NCBI GenBank assembly: GCA_001557505.1
Contig: LSAX01000004.1
Span: forward strand, 3,038,001-3,102,000
DNA from: Reticulascus tulasneorum
Taxonomy: Eukaryota; Ascomycota; Sordariomycetes; Glomerellales; Reticulascaceae
DNA: 64,000 nt
Direction of reading: 5' to 3'
Part shown: one piece after another, positions 23,997 through 35,310 of the stretch
Layout of the letters: the number at the start of each line of letters is the position of its first letter
Numbering within the stretch: position 1 is the stretch's first letter
Position numbers and translations under genes: made by a program
Notes under the pieces: model-generated
What the model was told of the DNA's origin: nothing
The model's database searches: none
Seen by the model: only the letters and a program-made list of their open reading frames with translations

Positions 23997-25381
23997 GCTG
24001 TTGTCCTGTGATGAAGCCTCCAGTCCTTGACTCCCGAGGCGAGAAGAGAGGTCTCATCAACCAGTCCTCTGAGGGTGGGATCTGGTCCGAGAACCAAGAT
24101 ATGAAGCAAGCAGGCAAGCGCATCACCGGAAACGCCAAGAGCGAGCACGAGAGCAGCAATCCAATGAGAGAGATAAGACAATAGATAGAACAGCAGAAAG
24201 ACAAAAGGCTTGAGTCAGAGGGGGAACCAGCAACCAACCAGCCGGGAAGATTCCAACCAATACACAGGGCAGACAGGTGAGGAGGACAGAAACGAAACTG
24301 CGGCTGGCTTACCGTACAGATGTAGATGGCAGACGAGGCCAATGGGGAGCCCTTATCCCCCACAAAGCTGCGATATTGGCCACTAAGAGATGCACCAGGT
24401 GGTGAATTCTGTCTGAGGAGTCACTTGCCGATGCACACTTGGGATATTGTCGGCATCCGACAGTCTTATGGTCGGCTCAAAATCGGATTCTGCCAGCAAC
24501 AGATATTTTGCGATGCATTCATTGCTCTGTCGACGTTTATGTTTCCGCAAGCAGATAGACGGTCAGTTCGGGCGCTCGGCCTCGCCTGTCAGAGGAACAA
24601 TACTTATCTCACCGACGGAACAATGCTTGTCAGGGTCCCGGCAAGTCAGGCAGGGGCACACACAAAGGGCAAATGCGCGGCGCAGCCCAGCCTAGGCAAG
24701 GCAAAGGCAGGTTCGCTTCGGTTGGGACTTTCCACATACGGGAAGTCTGGCATTCCAAGTGCCTGACAGTCCCTGCTTCCGATTGGCTTGTGTTCCGCCG
24801 AAGCTGTCACGCAAAAACATGCTTTCTCTTAGATACCTAAGGTAGGTTGGGACTACAGTAGTGTGTATGTATTCCCACCTAGTGTTTAAGTGCGAATGTA
24901 CCTACAAGAATCCATGTGCCAGCCCCGTCACGAAGTACCGTTCCCCCGCCAGGGCTCGAGCGCGCCATAAGCGCAAGGGGGGTAGTGCAGTGGTGAATGA
25001 CGCCGGCGCCGCCAGTGACTTTCGGGACAGCTAATGCGATCATCCATTGTGCCACCACCATCACCAGATCTGGGGCAACCTTGGATCTTGGAAGCTCCCA
25101 CTGTTCCTGGCAAACGACAACAACGGACAGCTGAGACCGGCCACGCCAACGTCATTTCTTTGAAGACTAATTACATACCGAATTAATGGAGAGATCAATT
25201 CTCTAAATTACTGGACGAAAGCTGCATACTATTCCGGGGTACGTAGCTCCAGCAACCCACCCCAAACCTGGGTTGCTATCGCGAGTCAGACGGGACGGCA
25301 GACGAACCGCAAAAAGTGGCCTCTTTTCAGAGCTGCACCAAGCTTTCTCCAGACATCAACACCTAGTCGCCCGTTCCGAAA
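23997..25381. promoter_or_regulatory. Divergent intergenic region between the M16 protease and Dsl1/ZW10
   Basis: About 1.4 kb without a credible gene. A 146-codon ATG frame at 24326-24766 (+) has no domain, no homologue I recognise and lies antisense to the M16 upstream region, so I leave it as chance. ACCTAAGGTAGGTTGG near 24834 is an example of the ACCT-type motifs that recur in spacers here. Confidence 0.45.
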
Positions 25382-28359
25382 ATGACCACTGCCAACGACA
25401 CGCGGGCCGCGGCCTTGATTGGGGAAGCCATCGTTGCATTTTCCGTCGAAGGCCGCTTCCCAGATGAGGACATCTCGTCCTTGTCGCTTGCCACGTCTGA
25501 GTTGTCCCCCGCCATCGAAGCTCTCGCACAAGCAAAGTCCGAACTCGAGGTGTGTTCTACCGACCGACGGCCATGTTTGGCATTGGAAAGGCTGCTAAAC
25601 GTTTGAATAGGCCGAGATACGGACGATCAACGAGGAAACGAAGGGCGACGTGAACTCTTGGGTCAACAACGCGAAATCACTGCAAGAGGATATTTTACGC
25701 TCCAAGAGATTGGCCGATGATATCGTCAGACATTCAGAGGCCCCAGCGGTCTCTGGGAAGGCCATACAAGACGCAGAAGAACTCGTCGAGTTCTTGAAGA
25801 AGGAGGTGCAATATAGTCGGCAGCTTCATGAAGCCTTGAAGGGGATCCAGCATGTGAATGAGCTTCTTGGCGAAGTTGAGGATGCCAGGAACGAGAGGCG
25901 TATCTTGGACTCGCTGCATTGGCTGGAGAGTACGGGCCCCGTCGTCGTATTGTCTTGGGGACCAGGCGCACAAGCTGACCCTTTGCAGAATCTTGGACCG
26001 AACTCGACGCGATACCCGTCAGCAAGAACTCATGTCGTGTAATGAAGCTCCTCGATCTGAGGTCATTTGAGCTCAAGTCGGACGTCCACGAAGTCTTTGA
26101 CCATGTTTGGAACGCTCTTGTGCACGTAGATACTGCTGGAGGCAAAGTCTCGATATACGACAAGCGTGATGGTAAGACAATCCGATCGTCTGCTATGCCA
26201 TCGGTCTTCTAACTCCTTGCAGATGAGCAAATGACTCTTGCGGAGGCTGTCATAGGACTTCAAGCGTACAAGGAAGTAGACGACCGCATGGCCCAGCTAT
26301 GGTACGACATCGATACCGCCATTGTCTCTCCGCGAATGGATCTCGAAAGGCTGTCCCTTCCAGCCATTACTGCAAGCGAGGTATGCTTTAAAAAAGCACA
26401 CGTGATAGGCCAGATCACTTGCTAACTCTCCATAGCACATACTAGAACTGAAGGGCGAATCAGGCCAATCCATTGACGAGCTCTTTGCAGACCTCCAACG
26501 GGTCGTAGAGTTCCTTTCCAAAAGGTTGCCTACGGACCTACTCCTGTATTTGAGTCCGATCATGATGAGCGAGCTCATTCCGCGACTCATCAACATCTGG
26601 CTGGATGCAGCTGTTCCAACATCCTTGAAGGACATAGACCAGTTCCAAGCCATCATCGGGTCTACCAAGAGCTTCTGCGATGCCCTTGATGCAAACGGGT
26701 TCTCTGGTTTTACTGAGTTGAAAGAATGGGTTGGAAATGCACCATCGATTTGGTTAGCCAAATGCAGGGAAACAGCTCTGGATGCCGTCCGAACGAAGCT
26801 CTCCAATGGTAAGGCCTCCGCATGTTTTCCCGCGCGGCATACCCCTAACGTCACGCAGGTATCGGAGCGTCAAAGCAAGTCGAAAAGATAGAAAAGCAGA
26901 TGGTGTCGCGCTCCGAGGGCAAAGAGTTAGCCGCCAATGGAGTTGCGAATACGACTGATGATGATTGGGGTGCAGCATGGGCAGATGAGGACGACCAGCA
27001 AGATGGGACGGAGCAAGTGAACGACGGCAAGGGGGCAACCAAGGAGGACGATGGCACTGACGCTTGGGGATGGGGGGAGGAGGGCGATGTTGCGGGAAGC
27101 AAGGAGGATAACACTGCAGACGCCAAAGCTGATGAGGACGACTCTGCAGCTGCTTGGGGTTGGGGCGATGAAGACGCCGCAGATGAAGCCCCGCCAGAGC
27201 CCGCCAAGAAGAGAGCCAAGACATCGGTAGCGGCAGTGACGGAAGAAAGCCGCGAGATGGTCCTCAGGGAGATATACAATATCTCTTCCATGCCTGATCC
27301 CGTTTTGGAGTTGATATTTGCTATCCTGGACGACGGTGCAGCTTTGACACAGTCTGGGTATGTCCCACAATTGCCTAGTTATGAGGATAGAGTGCTGATC
27401 ATTTGCTAGCAACGAAAGCAGTCCGGTTGCCGCGGCCGCGGCTGGTCTTTTCGGTCTTCCAACCTTTGCCCTGGCAATGTTCCGTGCCGTATCCCCCTAC
27501 TACTACTCTCTTGACCTGGGAGGCAATATGTGGGTCTTTGGAGAGTCAACCATCCTAATAGTCACACACTGACGTGAAACATTAGGTTTCTGTACAATGA
27601 TGCAATGTATCTTTCGGAGAAGCTCGCAGACTTCGCCTCCACTTGGAAGACAAGAGAGGATCTCACCAAGAGAGCCCAGAACATGTTGCGGCTAGACAAC
27701 GATATCAAGAGTCTGCAAAGCTTCGCCAATCGAGCGTATAGCAACGAGTTGAATATACAAAAGACCGTCATTAGGGATCTGCTAGGAGGTACGTGGAGCT
27801 CTCGATGCAGGATTGCGGGGTTCGCTAACGTTGGCGTGAAGGCGAGCAAAGTCTCTTGCAACAGGACGAACTCGAAAGTTGCGTCGACTCGGCAGTAGCG
27901 CGGGTCCGTTCGATGGCTATCACTTGGGACACGATTCTCGCCCGGTCAGTATGGAACCAAGCAGTCGGATCGCTAGCGGACACGCTCTCGGCCAAGATCA
28001 TCTCAGATGTCATGGACATGGCGTCCATTGGCCAGGACGATGCCTACAGCATAGCGCAGCTCATCGTAAAAGTTACAGAGCTGGATGACCTATTCCTCCC
28101 CCCTGTAGGTGCCAGGGAGCCGGATGCAGTACCCACCACAGCACAATACGCCGCGACGTGGCTACGGCTAAAGTACCTATCAGAGGTGCTGCAGTCGAAC
28201 CTGAACGAGGTCAGGTTCCTGTGGTGCGATAGCGAGCTGAGCCTGTACTTCTCAATGCAAGAGGTGGTGGATCTGATTGAGGCCAGCTTCGAGGCGAACG
28301 CCCGCACGAAGGAGACGATTCGGGAAATCAGAGAGAAGCCGCACCCCGTCCAGACTTGA
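25382..28359 (+). CDS. dsl1: Dsl1/ZW10 family vesicle-tethering protein
   Basis: Subunit of the Dsl1 (NRZ) complex that captures COPI vesicles at the endoplasmic reticulum; animal ZW10 also serves kinetochores. Nine exons: 25382-25549, 25611-25929, 25989-26171, 26223-26380, 26436-26808, 26859-27357, 27410-27529, 27586-27788 and 27842-28359, about 846 residues. All eight joins keep frame, for example WLEKSWTELDAIPVSKNSC and DLLGGEQSLLQQDELESC. The N-terminal coiled-coil half contains ALKGIQHVNELLGEVEDA and LKSDVHEVFDHVWNALV, typical of ZW10. Residues about 510-585 form an acidic linker with tryptophan motifs (DDWGAAW, DAWGWGEE, AAWGWGDE), resembling the COPI-binding lasso of yeast Dsl1. The C-terminal half (YNISSMPDPVLELIF, FLYNDAMYLSEKL, FLWCDSELSLYFSMQEVVDLIEASFE) matches the helical domain that meets the other Dsl1 subunits. 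The gene is the most intron-rich in the window. Confidence 0.93.
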
Positions 28360-30695
28360 ATGAGGAATGCCGTTTGCCAGGAAAGGCATATCACCACATT
28401 TCATAGTTGGAAAGATGGAGTCTTCTAAAGGGATTTACTAGATATCATGAGCATGTATTTGCACCACACTGCCAGAGCACACTCAATATAAGCGACAGCA
28501 ACATGCATGGTACTTCGCACCCGGGTACGACTGTACCTAATATTCTCCGGTTGTCTCACTGCCGATGCTGTCAGATGAAGTGAGTGTGCAACCCAAACCC
28601 CGCACACCAAAGTGGGCCCCCCTTCCCCAATTTCCTTACCTCAGTCCCCCCCACCGTCAACATATATTTGGAGAAAAGTTGTCCTTCTCCAACTTTCTCT
28701 ACCTCGTCCCTTTCGCTTTCGCATCCAGCCAGGCCAGACATCACCATCGCACTTGAATGAATCATCGCCCCTCTAGAGGATATGGCGGCATTGATCGGGC
28801 ACTTCCCTCCCCCCCCTAACAAAACTCTATTCAACTGTGATCCCCCCTGTTACGGAGCAAATCCTCTCTTTTTTGCTACCACTGCCCTTTCGTCGCCGCT
28901 ATCGCCTTTCGCCCCTCCCGCTCCACCTCCATCTACAATGCAAAGCTCCGGATTCTAGTTCTCCTTTGTCGTGTCTCTCTGGCTTCCGGAAGCGAAGGGG
29001 GGGGGTAGTTAGGCTATACCTGCCACCCTGCCCATTGTCCGTGCCCTGTTCCTGTCCTGTGTCTGTGCCTGTGCCTGTGCCTGTTCCTGTGGCGATTCCT
29101 GGATTTATTAGTCCGTATGTAAGTCTGATCGTTCTCGATCGTGGGAGGAGGAGGAGGATTTTCTCCGCACTTCTCCACATCCCTACCATCTGCCGTGCTC
29201 GTCCGCATCCAGCTCTATGAGGAGAAAAGGGGGAAAAGGGTGGAGGGGGAGCAAAAGAAAAAAATCTCTGGAGTGGAATGTGCTGAACAGAGTTTTCTTT
29301 TCCTCTTCCTTTATCAGGTCGTTTGTTCATGCGCCTTTTTTCAAGACTGGAACGGGCGTGGGGGGTGTTGTTAATACAAGTGCCCTTTCCCAGGTACGGT
29401 ACGGAGTACATAGCTGGCCAAGATAGTGGTTCGGGGCAATTCTTTGCAAGCTAGCCAGGTAACCCTAGTGGGAGTGTGGTTTACTAGCCAGCTTTGCTTT
29501 TGCCAAAGACAAGTTGGTTGAGGTGGTCTCTCGTGGACGGAACTTCAGCTAGAACTATCAAGATGGAGAGAGAGCCATGCCCTGAACTTCTGGTAACGCC
29601 TTGATGAAACTAAGAAGACCCTCCCCCCTTTCTCTTCGTCTGTCCTTTGCGAGAAGCATGTACACGGGGAAAGCCACAAAATCCACGATGCCAGTTGAGA
29701 AAGTAGCGAGGTGCATGGAATGAATGCATGGAATGTAACTTGGATTTATGCAGCGCGAGCCACCAATATGTGTATCTCAGTCATGCGGGATAGATCTCAT
29801 CATCATCATGGATAGTAGATAATAAAGCCACAAAGCTCCCCCAACCAATCCCAACGAAGGTGTGCTTCACATGTCGCACCCCTCCTTTCCTTTCCCATGG
29901 TGCCTCTTATACAACATTCCAGAGAAAAATAATCGTGATTCCTTTGATTCATGCTTCCATCCATGTGTTCCCAGACCCTGTAGCAAGTCATCCGGGTTCG
30001 ACACCCTCCAAAGAGAGAATGAGAGGGAACCCTTCCTCAGCCATGCCATGTCCTGCTCCGTAATCCCAGTCCTTGCGCACAGATGCTTAATGTATTGTGA
30101 CATATCCCACCGCGTTCAAGCTTCCAAACAAGCTCATCGTCTTCGATAACAAAATAAGAGAACTTTTTTCCTATGGCTTTTCTTCTCCCGCGCTCTTGCG
30201 GTATGTTCCCAAATCTATAGTACCCTTCCCTGCCAAACATGATGTGGTATATGCTGTTGTTCCCCTTCCCGATGGTTAAACCCTCCCGGCCATTCTGGCT
30301 CACGGGATGACATGCCCTGTGATTTCGCCTTTCGTGCAAATATCCCGTACAAAAGAAATAATCCATCAAAAGCCCTAATATGCATCCTTCAAGGAAACCA
30401 GTTTCAAGAGGAGAAAAGAAAAGAAAAAGAAAGCGTGAAAGCGTAAATGTACACTGAAGAGACTCTTCACCAATGCTAATGTACGCCGTGATCGGATGCT
30501 CCCTGGGTATTGGACAATAAAATCATGTCCGATATGGTATCGAGGGCGGCCGGTTATCTCTGAAAGCCTGCACGCAGACCCCATGGCGTACCGTAAGGCC
30601 TATGTTGATACACGGTGCGAAAAAAAACAAAAGTTGGTTTGGGGGAAAAGAAGACACAGTGGTACAGGGCCGCTGTCCAGTAAGGTTTACAAACA
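28360..30695. other. Convergent intergenic region with TG-rich low-complexity sequence
   Basis: The 2.3-kb tail-to-tail space between Dsl1 and phospholipase C is unusually long for convergent genes. It has C-rich blocks (28615-28630, 28802-28818), a CTGTGC-type repeat, and frames up to 170 codons that owe their length to that repeat (Gly-Thr runs). I see no gene; an unannotated non-coding transcript would fit but is not shown. Confidence 0.45.
29041..29092. repeat. Imperfect CTGTGC hexamer repeat
   Basis: Three perfect CTGTGC units at 29063-29080 are flanked on both sides by variants (CTGTTC, CTGTCC, CTGTGG). It makes a Thr-Gly run in the leftward frame but has no coding sign. Confidence 0.8.
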
Positions 30696-33600
30696 TCAGC
30701 CCGTGGAGCTATCGAAGCTTGACTTGTCCATGCTGGACTTTGGGCTGACATTGTTGGATCGATTGAAGATATTTCGTCCGATGCCACGAAGTTTGTTGTT
30801 GTTCAGATCTGGCTGATCATCCAAGCAATCAAATAACACTTTGTTGACCGACTCACGTTTGATTCGGCAGAAGAGCGTCGAGAAGAGATACTGTTCGCCG
30901 TTATGGTCGAAGAGTGGTAGAGTTCGATAGCCTTGTTGCAGTCCGCTCAACTTAGCAGTGAAGGTTGCAACTGGTGGCCGATCATTGTAATCTATCCCGT
31001 TGTGCGAAAGCTTCACAGACCATCGGACAAAAATCAAGTCTTCGTATTTTGTAGTGACCTTGAAGTTGAACTTGCCGTTAAAGACTGGATTGAAGCCATT
31101 CTCTGCGACCACACGCGTGCGCATCTTGAGTGGCGTATCAGATCCCATCGAAAAAGTAGGATCCGAATTCTTCTTGTCTCTCTTGTCGTTCGCATGGAAC
31201 ACTTCCACCTCGACGAAGGGATCGACAGTCTTGTTCGCGGGCATGCCGTTGGGTCGCATGAGCTGCTGGGCTGAGATTACATCGATGCTGAATGTCACCT
31301 CTTTCCGCTCTCGTTTACCCGACCAGCCGTCCAGCATGACTTGAATCGCGCGTAGATCGTCCGGCTTCTGAACATAGCCGGAGACGTCAGTGCCACTGTC
31401 GAACATGGCCTGGTTGAGTTGCATGCCTGTGTCGAACGTCTGCCAGTTCAGGGCCGCCATTTGAACGCCTCTCCGCCAGTAGACGAGAGGGTCGAAGTTA
31501 TTAGAAGTGATCCGAGTACGGTCTGGATACACTCGCATCATGTAGCGCATGTTGTGTCGGTCCATAGCCTGCTTGGCCTCTTTCGGTCTGCTGTTTTTTC
31601 CAAAGCTCGACTCCATGAAAGAAAAGATGTGATTGTACGCTCTGGCATCTGGGGTATCAAACCCGCTAAATTTGACACCGGCGCAATAAACCCCAAGGTC
31701 TCCGAGGACCTTGACAGTCTTGTTCGAAGACCTTTTCATAGGAGTTCGCTCGCCGGCGCTGTCATTGTCGCTCGTGCTGCTGCTCATGGCATCCTGTACT
31801 TCTCCTTCTGTGATGGTATTGACTCGACTCTTGCTGACTAATCTCCTGGTAGAAGAATTTGGGCTTAAGAGCGGGCTCTGAGGCAGAGACTGCGAGGGAA
31901 TAACATTGTTGTCAAGTACAACAGGTTTTGAGTACGGGGAGGTCAGGCTGTTGCCACGCCTGCGACCAGCTGGCTCTGCGGCTTTGGTCTCCTCTTTCGG
32001 TTGACAGTGAGGGCGCTTGACCTTGATCAGGATCCTGCCCTTGAGCTGCTCAGGGGTGGGAAGCTTGTGGGAAGACGGATCCAGAGGCTCAGTGACGAGG
32101 CGGGCGCCGAAGGTTTCCTTGATAATCTTTGCCATCGTTGCCTGTTGCTGCGGGTTGCAATGGACCTCGAGGGAGATCCACAGTGGATACTGAGTTCTGA
32201 CAAAGGCATACTTGTTGATGGTTGTCATGGTTTCTTGGAAGCTGATTGAAGTTGTGAGCGTCCGCCCGTGATTGACAGTGGGCTGGCCATCTGCGCCATC
32301 CCAGCAATCGACCTCCACGCATCGACAACCGCGAGCAAGTGCCGCGATATAACCTTCGACGCTAGAAAATCCAGCGACTTGTCGGCCCAGCAGGTAGGTG
32401 TTGTGCGAGCTGGAGATGAAATACTCGTTGAACGGCCGATCCAAAGTATAATTCTTGGGTTCCTTGACTAGCGCAAGGTTGTAGACAGACGTGAGAAACC
32501 CAGCAAATGCCGCATCCATCATCTTTGGTGGTTCAGCCAAGGCAGCGGCGTCTTGTTTTTCCGCATCCTTCGGTCTGTACTTGCGGGTAAATCTGGAATA
32601 TTGCGCCTCCCACTGAGCTAGGTCGGCGTCGACGTCTTCTCTCTGGACATTACGCAAGAAATCCAAGAACTCCTGTAGTGTAAGGCCTGTGTCAGGATTC
32701 GAGGCGACTTGGTAATAGATTGAGCGGATGTCTTCGCGTCGCTTCATGAAGCCGACGAAGTTTTGGAACTCTTGAAAGTTCAATCGATTCCTTCCCGTTG
32801 CGTCGGCAGCGTAGAAGGTGGCCTTCAATTGGCTAGGCGACGCATGGATATGGAGATTGCGACAAACTCTTTCGACACCAGCAACATCGATCTCTTCGTC
32901 GTCTGGACTTCGCGGCTTGTCGCCAAACTGCTTGTTCATCTCACTCTGCCAGTAATCTCGGATCGCCTTATCATTGAAAGCCATGAGAGATGCCATCAGG
33001 TCTTGTCGATGTTTGGAGATGGCTTCGAGGGTTGTGACCCAGTTGTAGAAGGTGCTGGCATCGTCGGCCACGAGGTGCATCATCTTGCTCTTCGATTTGT
33101 CTGGCGTCCCATACAAGATGGAGAACCACCGCCCCTCTTCAGTTTCCGGAACACCAAAATCGAGTCGGTACTGTCGGATGTCTGACCCTGTTCTGATCTC
33201 CTTGATATCGTCGATATAAAGGCATTTTTCCGGGGTAGCCTTGTCCCAGGAGATCTTTGCGCTGTCTTTCTCGAGCACCAAGATAAATCGCTTGCCGCGG
33301 TTCTTTTTCGACACCTTTCTGATCCAAGTCCCCTTCAGAAGTTGGAAGGGGATAACAGGGCCGGCGGTAGTATTTGAGGGCGAAGTAGAACCCGTCACTG
33401 ATCCATTCGGGCTGATTGCCGGGGACTCACGTCCACTGCCATCAAGACCAATGATGGACCGGATATCCTCCTTCTCATCGATAAAATCGTCGTCAGAATC
33501 CGTGTACATGGCATTGAAATCTGGTGGAGCGGTGTTGTTGCTGTCGCTCCGCCGTCTGAGGATACCTGGACCGACACTACCGTCACGGCTGTTGGGAGCT

Positions 33601-34091
33601 GCTGAGGACTGCCTCCGCCGGCTGGTCAGTTTGCGAGTCCGATTTGATAACCGTCTGATCAGATTGCCCTTGGGAGCGAAAACCTCAGACATGGCGTTAG
33701 GGCTGCCCATGAGAGATTGCCCCAGCGAGTTGCTGCTTCCTTTTCTCGCCAGAACCGACTCGGGGAGTTGGAATGAGCCAACGGAGACGTGGTCTTCGAG
33801 CTCGCGGCCCCGGAAAGGCTCTGGCGATGGCTGAACTGAACTGTTGTTGGTCATCATGAGTGCCGCGTCAGGTGAAGCGATAGGGGAGCCTTGCAGTGAG
33901 CTCGATGCCACAGAGGATGAGCTTATAGCAGATGCTGGGACTGTGGGTTGGTGCGTGCTTGAAGGGAGGTTTGTTTGAACGGAGCTAGGGCGAGAACGCC
34001 TCAGCTGAGAGGTTTGAGGGGTCATGTTAGTGTTGGGTGAAGGTGAGGATGTTGATATGTGAGCTTGTGTGGGAGGAGAATTCGATGTCAT
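30696..34091 (-). CDS. plc1: Phosphoinositide-specific phospholipase C (PLC1 type)
   Basis: Hydrolyses PI(4,5)P2 to inositol trisphosphate and diacylglycerol, acting at membranes under calcium control. It is a single uninterrupted exon of 1131 residues, delta-like in layout. Residues 1-240 are Ser/Pro-rich and disordered. A PH-like domain follows at about 245-355 (LKGTWIRKVSKKNRGKRFILVLEKD), then EF-hand-like helices at 395-480 (AADATGRNRLNFQEFQNFVG). The X domain at about 545-690 carries His563 in SSSHNTYLLG, VEVDCWDGADG, His608 in VNHGRTLTTSI, and LEVHCN, so the catalytic histidines and calcium-binding acids appear intact. A Ser/Arg-rich linker of about 100 residues separates it from the Y domain (800-915; GVYCAGVKFSGFDTPDARAY, PLVYWRRGVQMAALNWQTFD). 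A C2 domain at about 927-1085 (DPFVEVEVFHAND, NPVFNGKFNFKV) closes the protein. Upstream lies the 17-kb gene-free stretch. Confidence 0.96.
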   Translation of the reverse strand: MTSNSPPTQAHISTSSPSPNTNMTPQTSQLRRSRPSSVQTNLPSSTHQPTVPASAISSSSVASSSLQGSPIASPDAALMMTNNSSVQPSPEPFRGRELEDHVSVGSFQLPESVLARKGSSNSLGQSLMGSPNAMSEVFAPKGNLIRRLSNRTRKLTSRRRQSSAAPNSRDGSVGPGILRRRSDSNNTAPPDFNAMYTDSDDDFIDEKEDIRSIIGLDGSGRESPAISPNGSVTGSTSPSNTTAGPVIPFQLLKGTWIRKVSKKNRGKRFILVLEKDSAKISWDKATPEKCLYIDDIKEIRTGSDIRQYRLDFGVPETEEGRWFSILYGTPDKSKSKMMHLVADDASTFYNWVTTLEAISKHRQDLMASLMAFNDKAIRDYWQSEMNKQFGDKPRSPDDEEIDVAGVERVCRNLHIHASPSQLKATFYAADATGRNRLNFQEFQNFVGFMKRREDIRSIYYQVASNPDTGLTLQEFLDFLRNVQREDVDADLAQWEAQYSRFTRKYRPKDAEKQDAAALAEPPKMMDAAFAGFLTSVYNLALVKEPKNYTLDRPFNEYFISSSHNTYLLGRQVAGFSSVEGYIAALARGCRCVEVDCWDGADGQPTVNHGRTLTTSISFQETMTTINKYAFVRTQYPLWISLEVHCNPQQQATMAKIIKETFGARLVTEPLDPSSHKLPTPEQLKGRILIKVKRPHCQPKEETKAAEPAGRRRGNSLTSPYSKPVVLDNNVIPSQSLPQSPLLSPNSSTRRLVSKSRVNTITEGEVQDAMSSSTSDNDSAGERTPMKRSSNKTVKVLGDLGVYCAGVKFSGFDTPDARAYNHIFSFMESSFGKNSRPKEAKQAMDRHNMRYMMRVYPDRTRITSNNFDPLVYWRRGVQMAALNWQTFDTGMQLNQAMFDSGTDVSGYVQKPDDLRAIQVMLDGWSGKRERKEVTFSIDVISAQQLMRPNGMPANKTVDPFVEVEVFHANDKRDKKNSDPTFSMGSDTPLKMRTRVVAENGFNPVFNGKFNFKVTTKYEDLIFVRWSVKLSHNGIDYNDRPPVATFTAKLSGLQQGYRTLPLFDHNGEQYLFSTLFCRIKRESVNKVLFDCLDDQPDLNNNKLRGIGRNIFNRSNNVSPKSSMDKSSFDSSTG

Positions 34092-34281
34092 TGCAGTGCC
34101 TGTGAGGTAGCTGTTGCTACATGCGCGTTCTCTGTGGTTCCCAGGCGGGTTTCCAGGCGGCTAGTAGCGCATTTATGACGAGAAAGGAGCAGTAGGTGAC
34201 GGCATCCTTGAGAAATCACTTGTGGAACGGGCCGCAAAGTGTGAGCGATATGAATGCGGGGAACACGCGAGACAAGGCGAT

Positions 34282-34653
34282 CTAATTCAGATACCGTGGC
34301 GTGGGAATGTTTATACGGGAGCTGCCAGGGATTGATGAGGCAGCAGCTGTACCATATGGTCTCCGTTGTAGAGTGGCTGCGTAGGGCGGCGGCGCATCAA
34401 AAGGGCTGGAAGTATTGGTGCGAGTAGAGGTACTGCAGGAGACCCGGCCGGGCAAGTGACCTGGATGGTGGGCCAATTGTTTCCTGCTGGTATAGTTTTT
34501 CGTCTCCAAGGTCTGATTCTCTCGTTCTGGTTTCGTCCTGGGGGGATCTGGGCCGTGTTGTAATAGCTCACGGCAAAATGCTGAGGTGGCAGGTGGTATG
34601 CAAGTCGCTGATTTGGGTATATTCCAGGTTGGGGCAGATGGGGCCGACAGCAT
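34282..34653 (-). other. Possible long upstream ORF of phospholipase C
   Basis: An ATG frame of 123 codons (MLSAPSAPTWNIPKS to NIPTPRYLN) ends 190 bases before the phospholipase C start, on the same strand. It contains SSPFDAPPPYAA, a Pro-rich stretch, but no domain. If the leader begins upstream of it, it could act as a translated upstream ORF; it could also be part of an unseen spliced exon or chance. Confidence 0.2.
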
Positions 34654-35297
34654 TAGCAACCGCAACGCTTCCGCCGGAGATGGGCCCTTTTTAAAATTCT
34701 TTCGAAGCCCCCAGCGGCCGTGGACCTTAGTGTTGGTCACGCAGGTCGATCCACCAGAGAGTCGCAAAGCGTGGGTGCAGGAAGCGGTTCGGCGCGCAGC
34801 GACGGCGGTGGTGCAGTGCGTCTTCCTTTCTTCGTCTCGGTGATGCGCGCAAGTCGATGTAGAGGGTGACTCAGGACAAAGAATCTGCCCGTGCTCTTAT
34901 TCCTTTTCTTCTCCAAGGGGAGAGTCTGCGGCGATCATACAAGAACTTTATATTCTCGGAAAGGGTTGTGGTTGTTTGCTGTCCAGCTCGGCCTTAAGTC
35001 TGATATATAGGCAGGTCGAAGAGAGGTGTGGTGTGTGTGACTGCAGATGTTGGAGGGAGTGTGGTCCGCAGTCTTTATGTGGGTGGGAGCCGTCGTAGTT
35101 GGGGCCGGGAAATTATGAGCAGGACGGAGCGGGAAGACATGGCCAAGACCTTTTTAGTTGGAGTAGGTACCAGAGAAGCGAATCAAAGTCATGGAGAGGG
35201 AATTGGCATGGCGGATGAGGTGGAAACGAGAAACGGAAGGGAGAGGCGAGGTAGTGTGCTTTGAAGGACGATGGATTTTTGGGGGGACAAGATCAGA

Positions 35298-35310
35298 GGG
35301 GGGGGGGGGG
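35298..35310 (+). repeat. Homopolymer G13, with A12 at 35373-35384
   Basis: A 13-base G run and, 62 bases further on, a 12-base A run lie in a purine-rich stretch about 1.2 kb upstream of the phospholipase C start codon. Such runs are prone to length change and to sequencing error. Confidence 0.85.

Noticed and set aside
24326..24766. 146-codon ATG frame (MADEANGEPL...) upstream of the M16 gene
   Set aside because: It has no domain or family resemblance, and a frame of this length is expected by chance in a spacer of this composition.
24978..25060. tRNA-like A-box word (TAGTGCAGTGG)
   Set aside because: There is no B box at the right distance and no foldable acceptor or anticodon stem.
28899..29411. 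170-codon leftward frame with Gly-Thr repeats
   Set aside because: Its length comes from the CTGTGC repeat and G/C runs; there are no coding signs outside the repeat.
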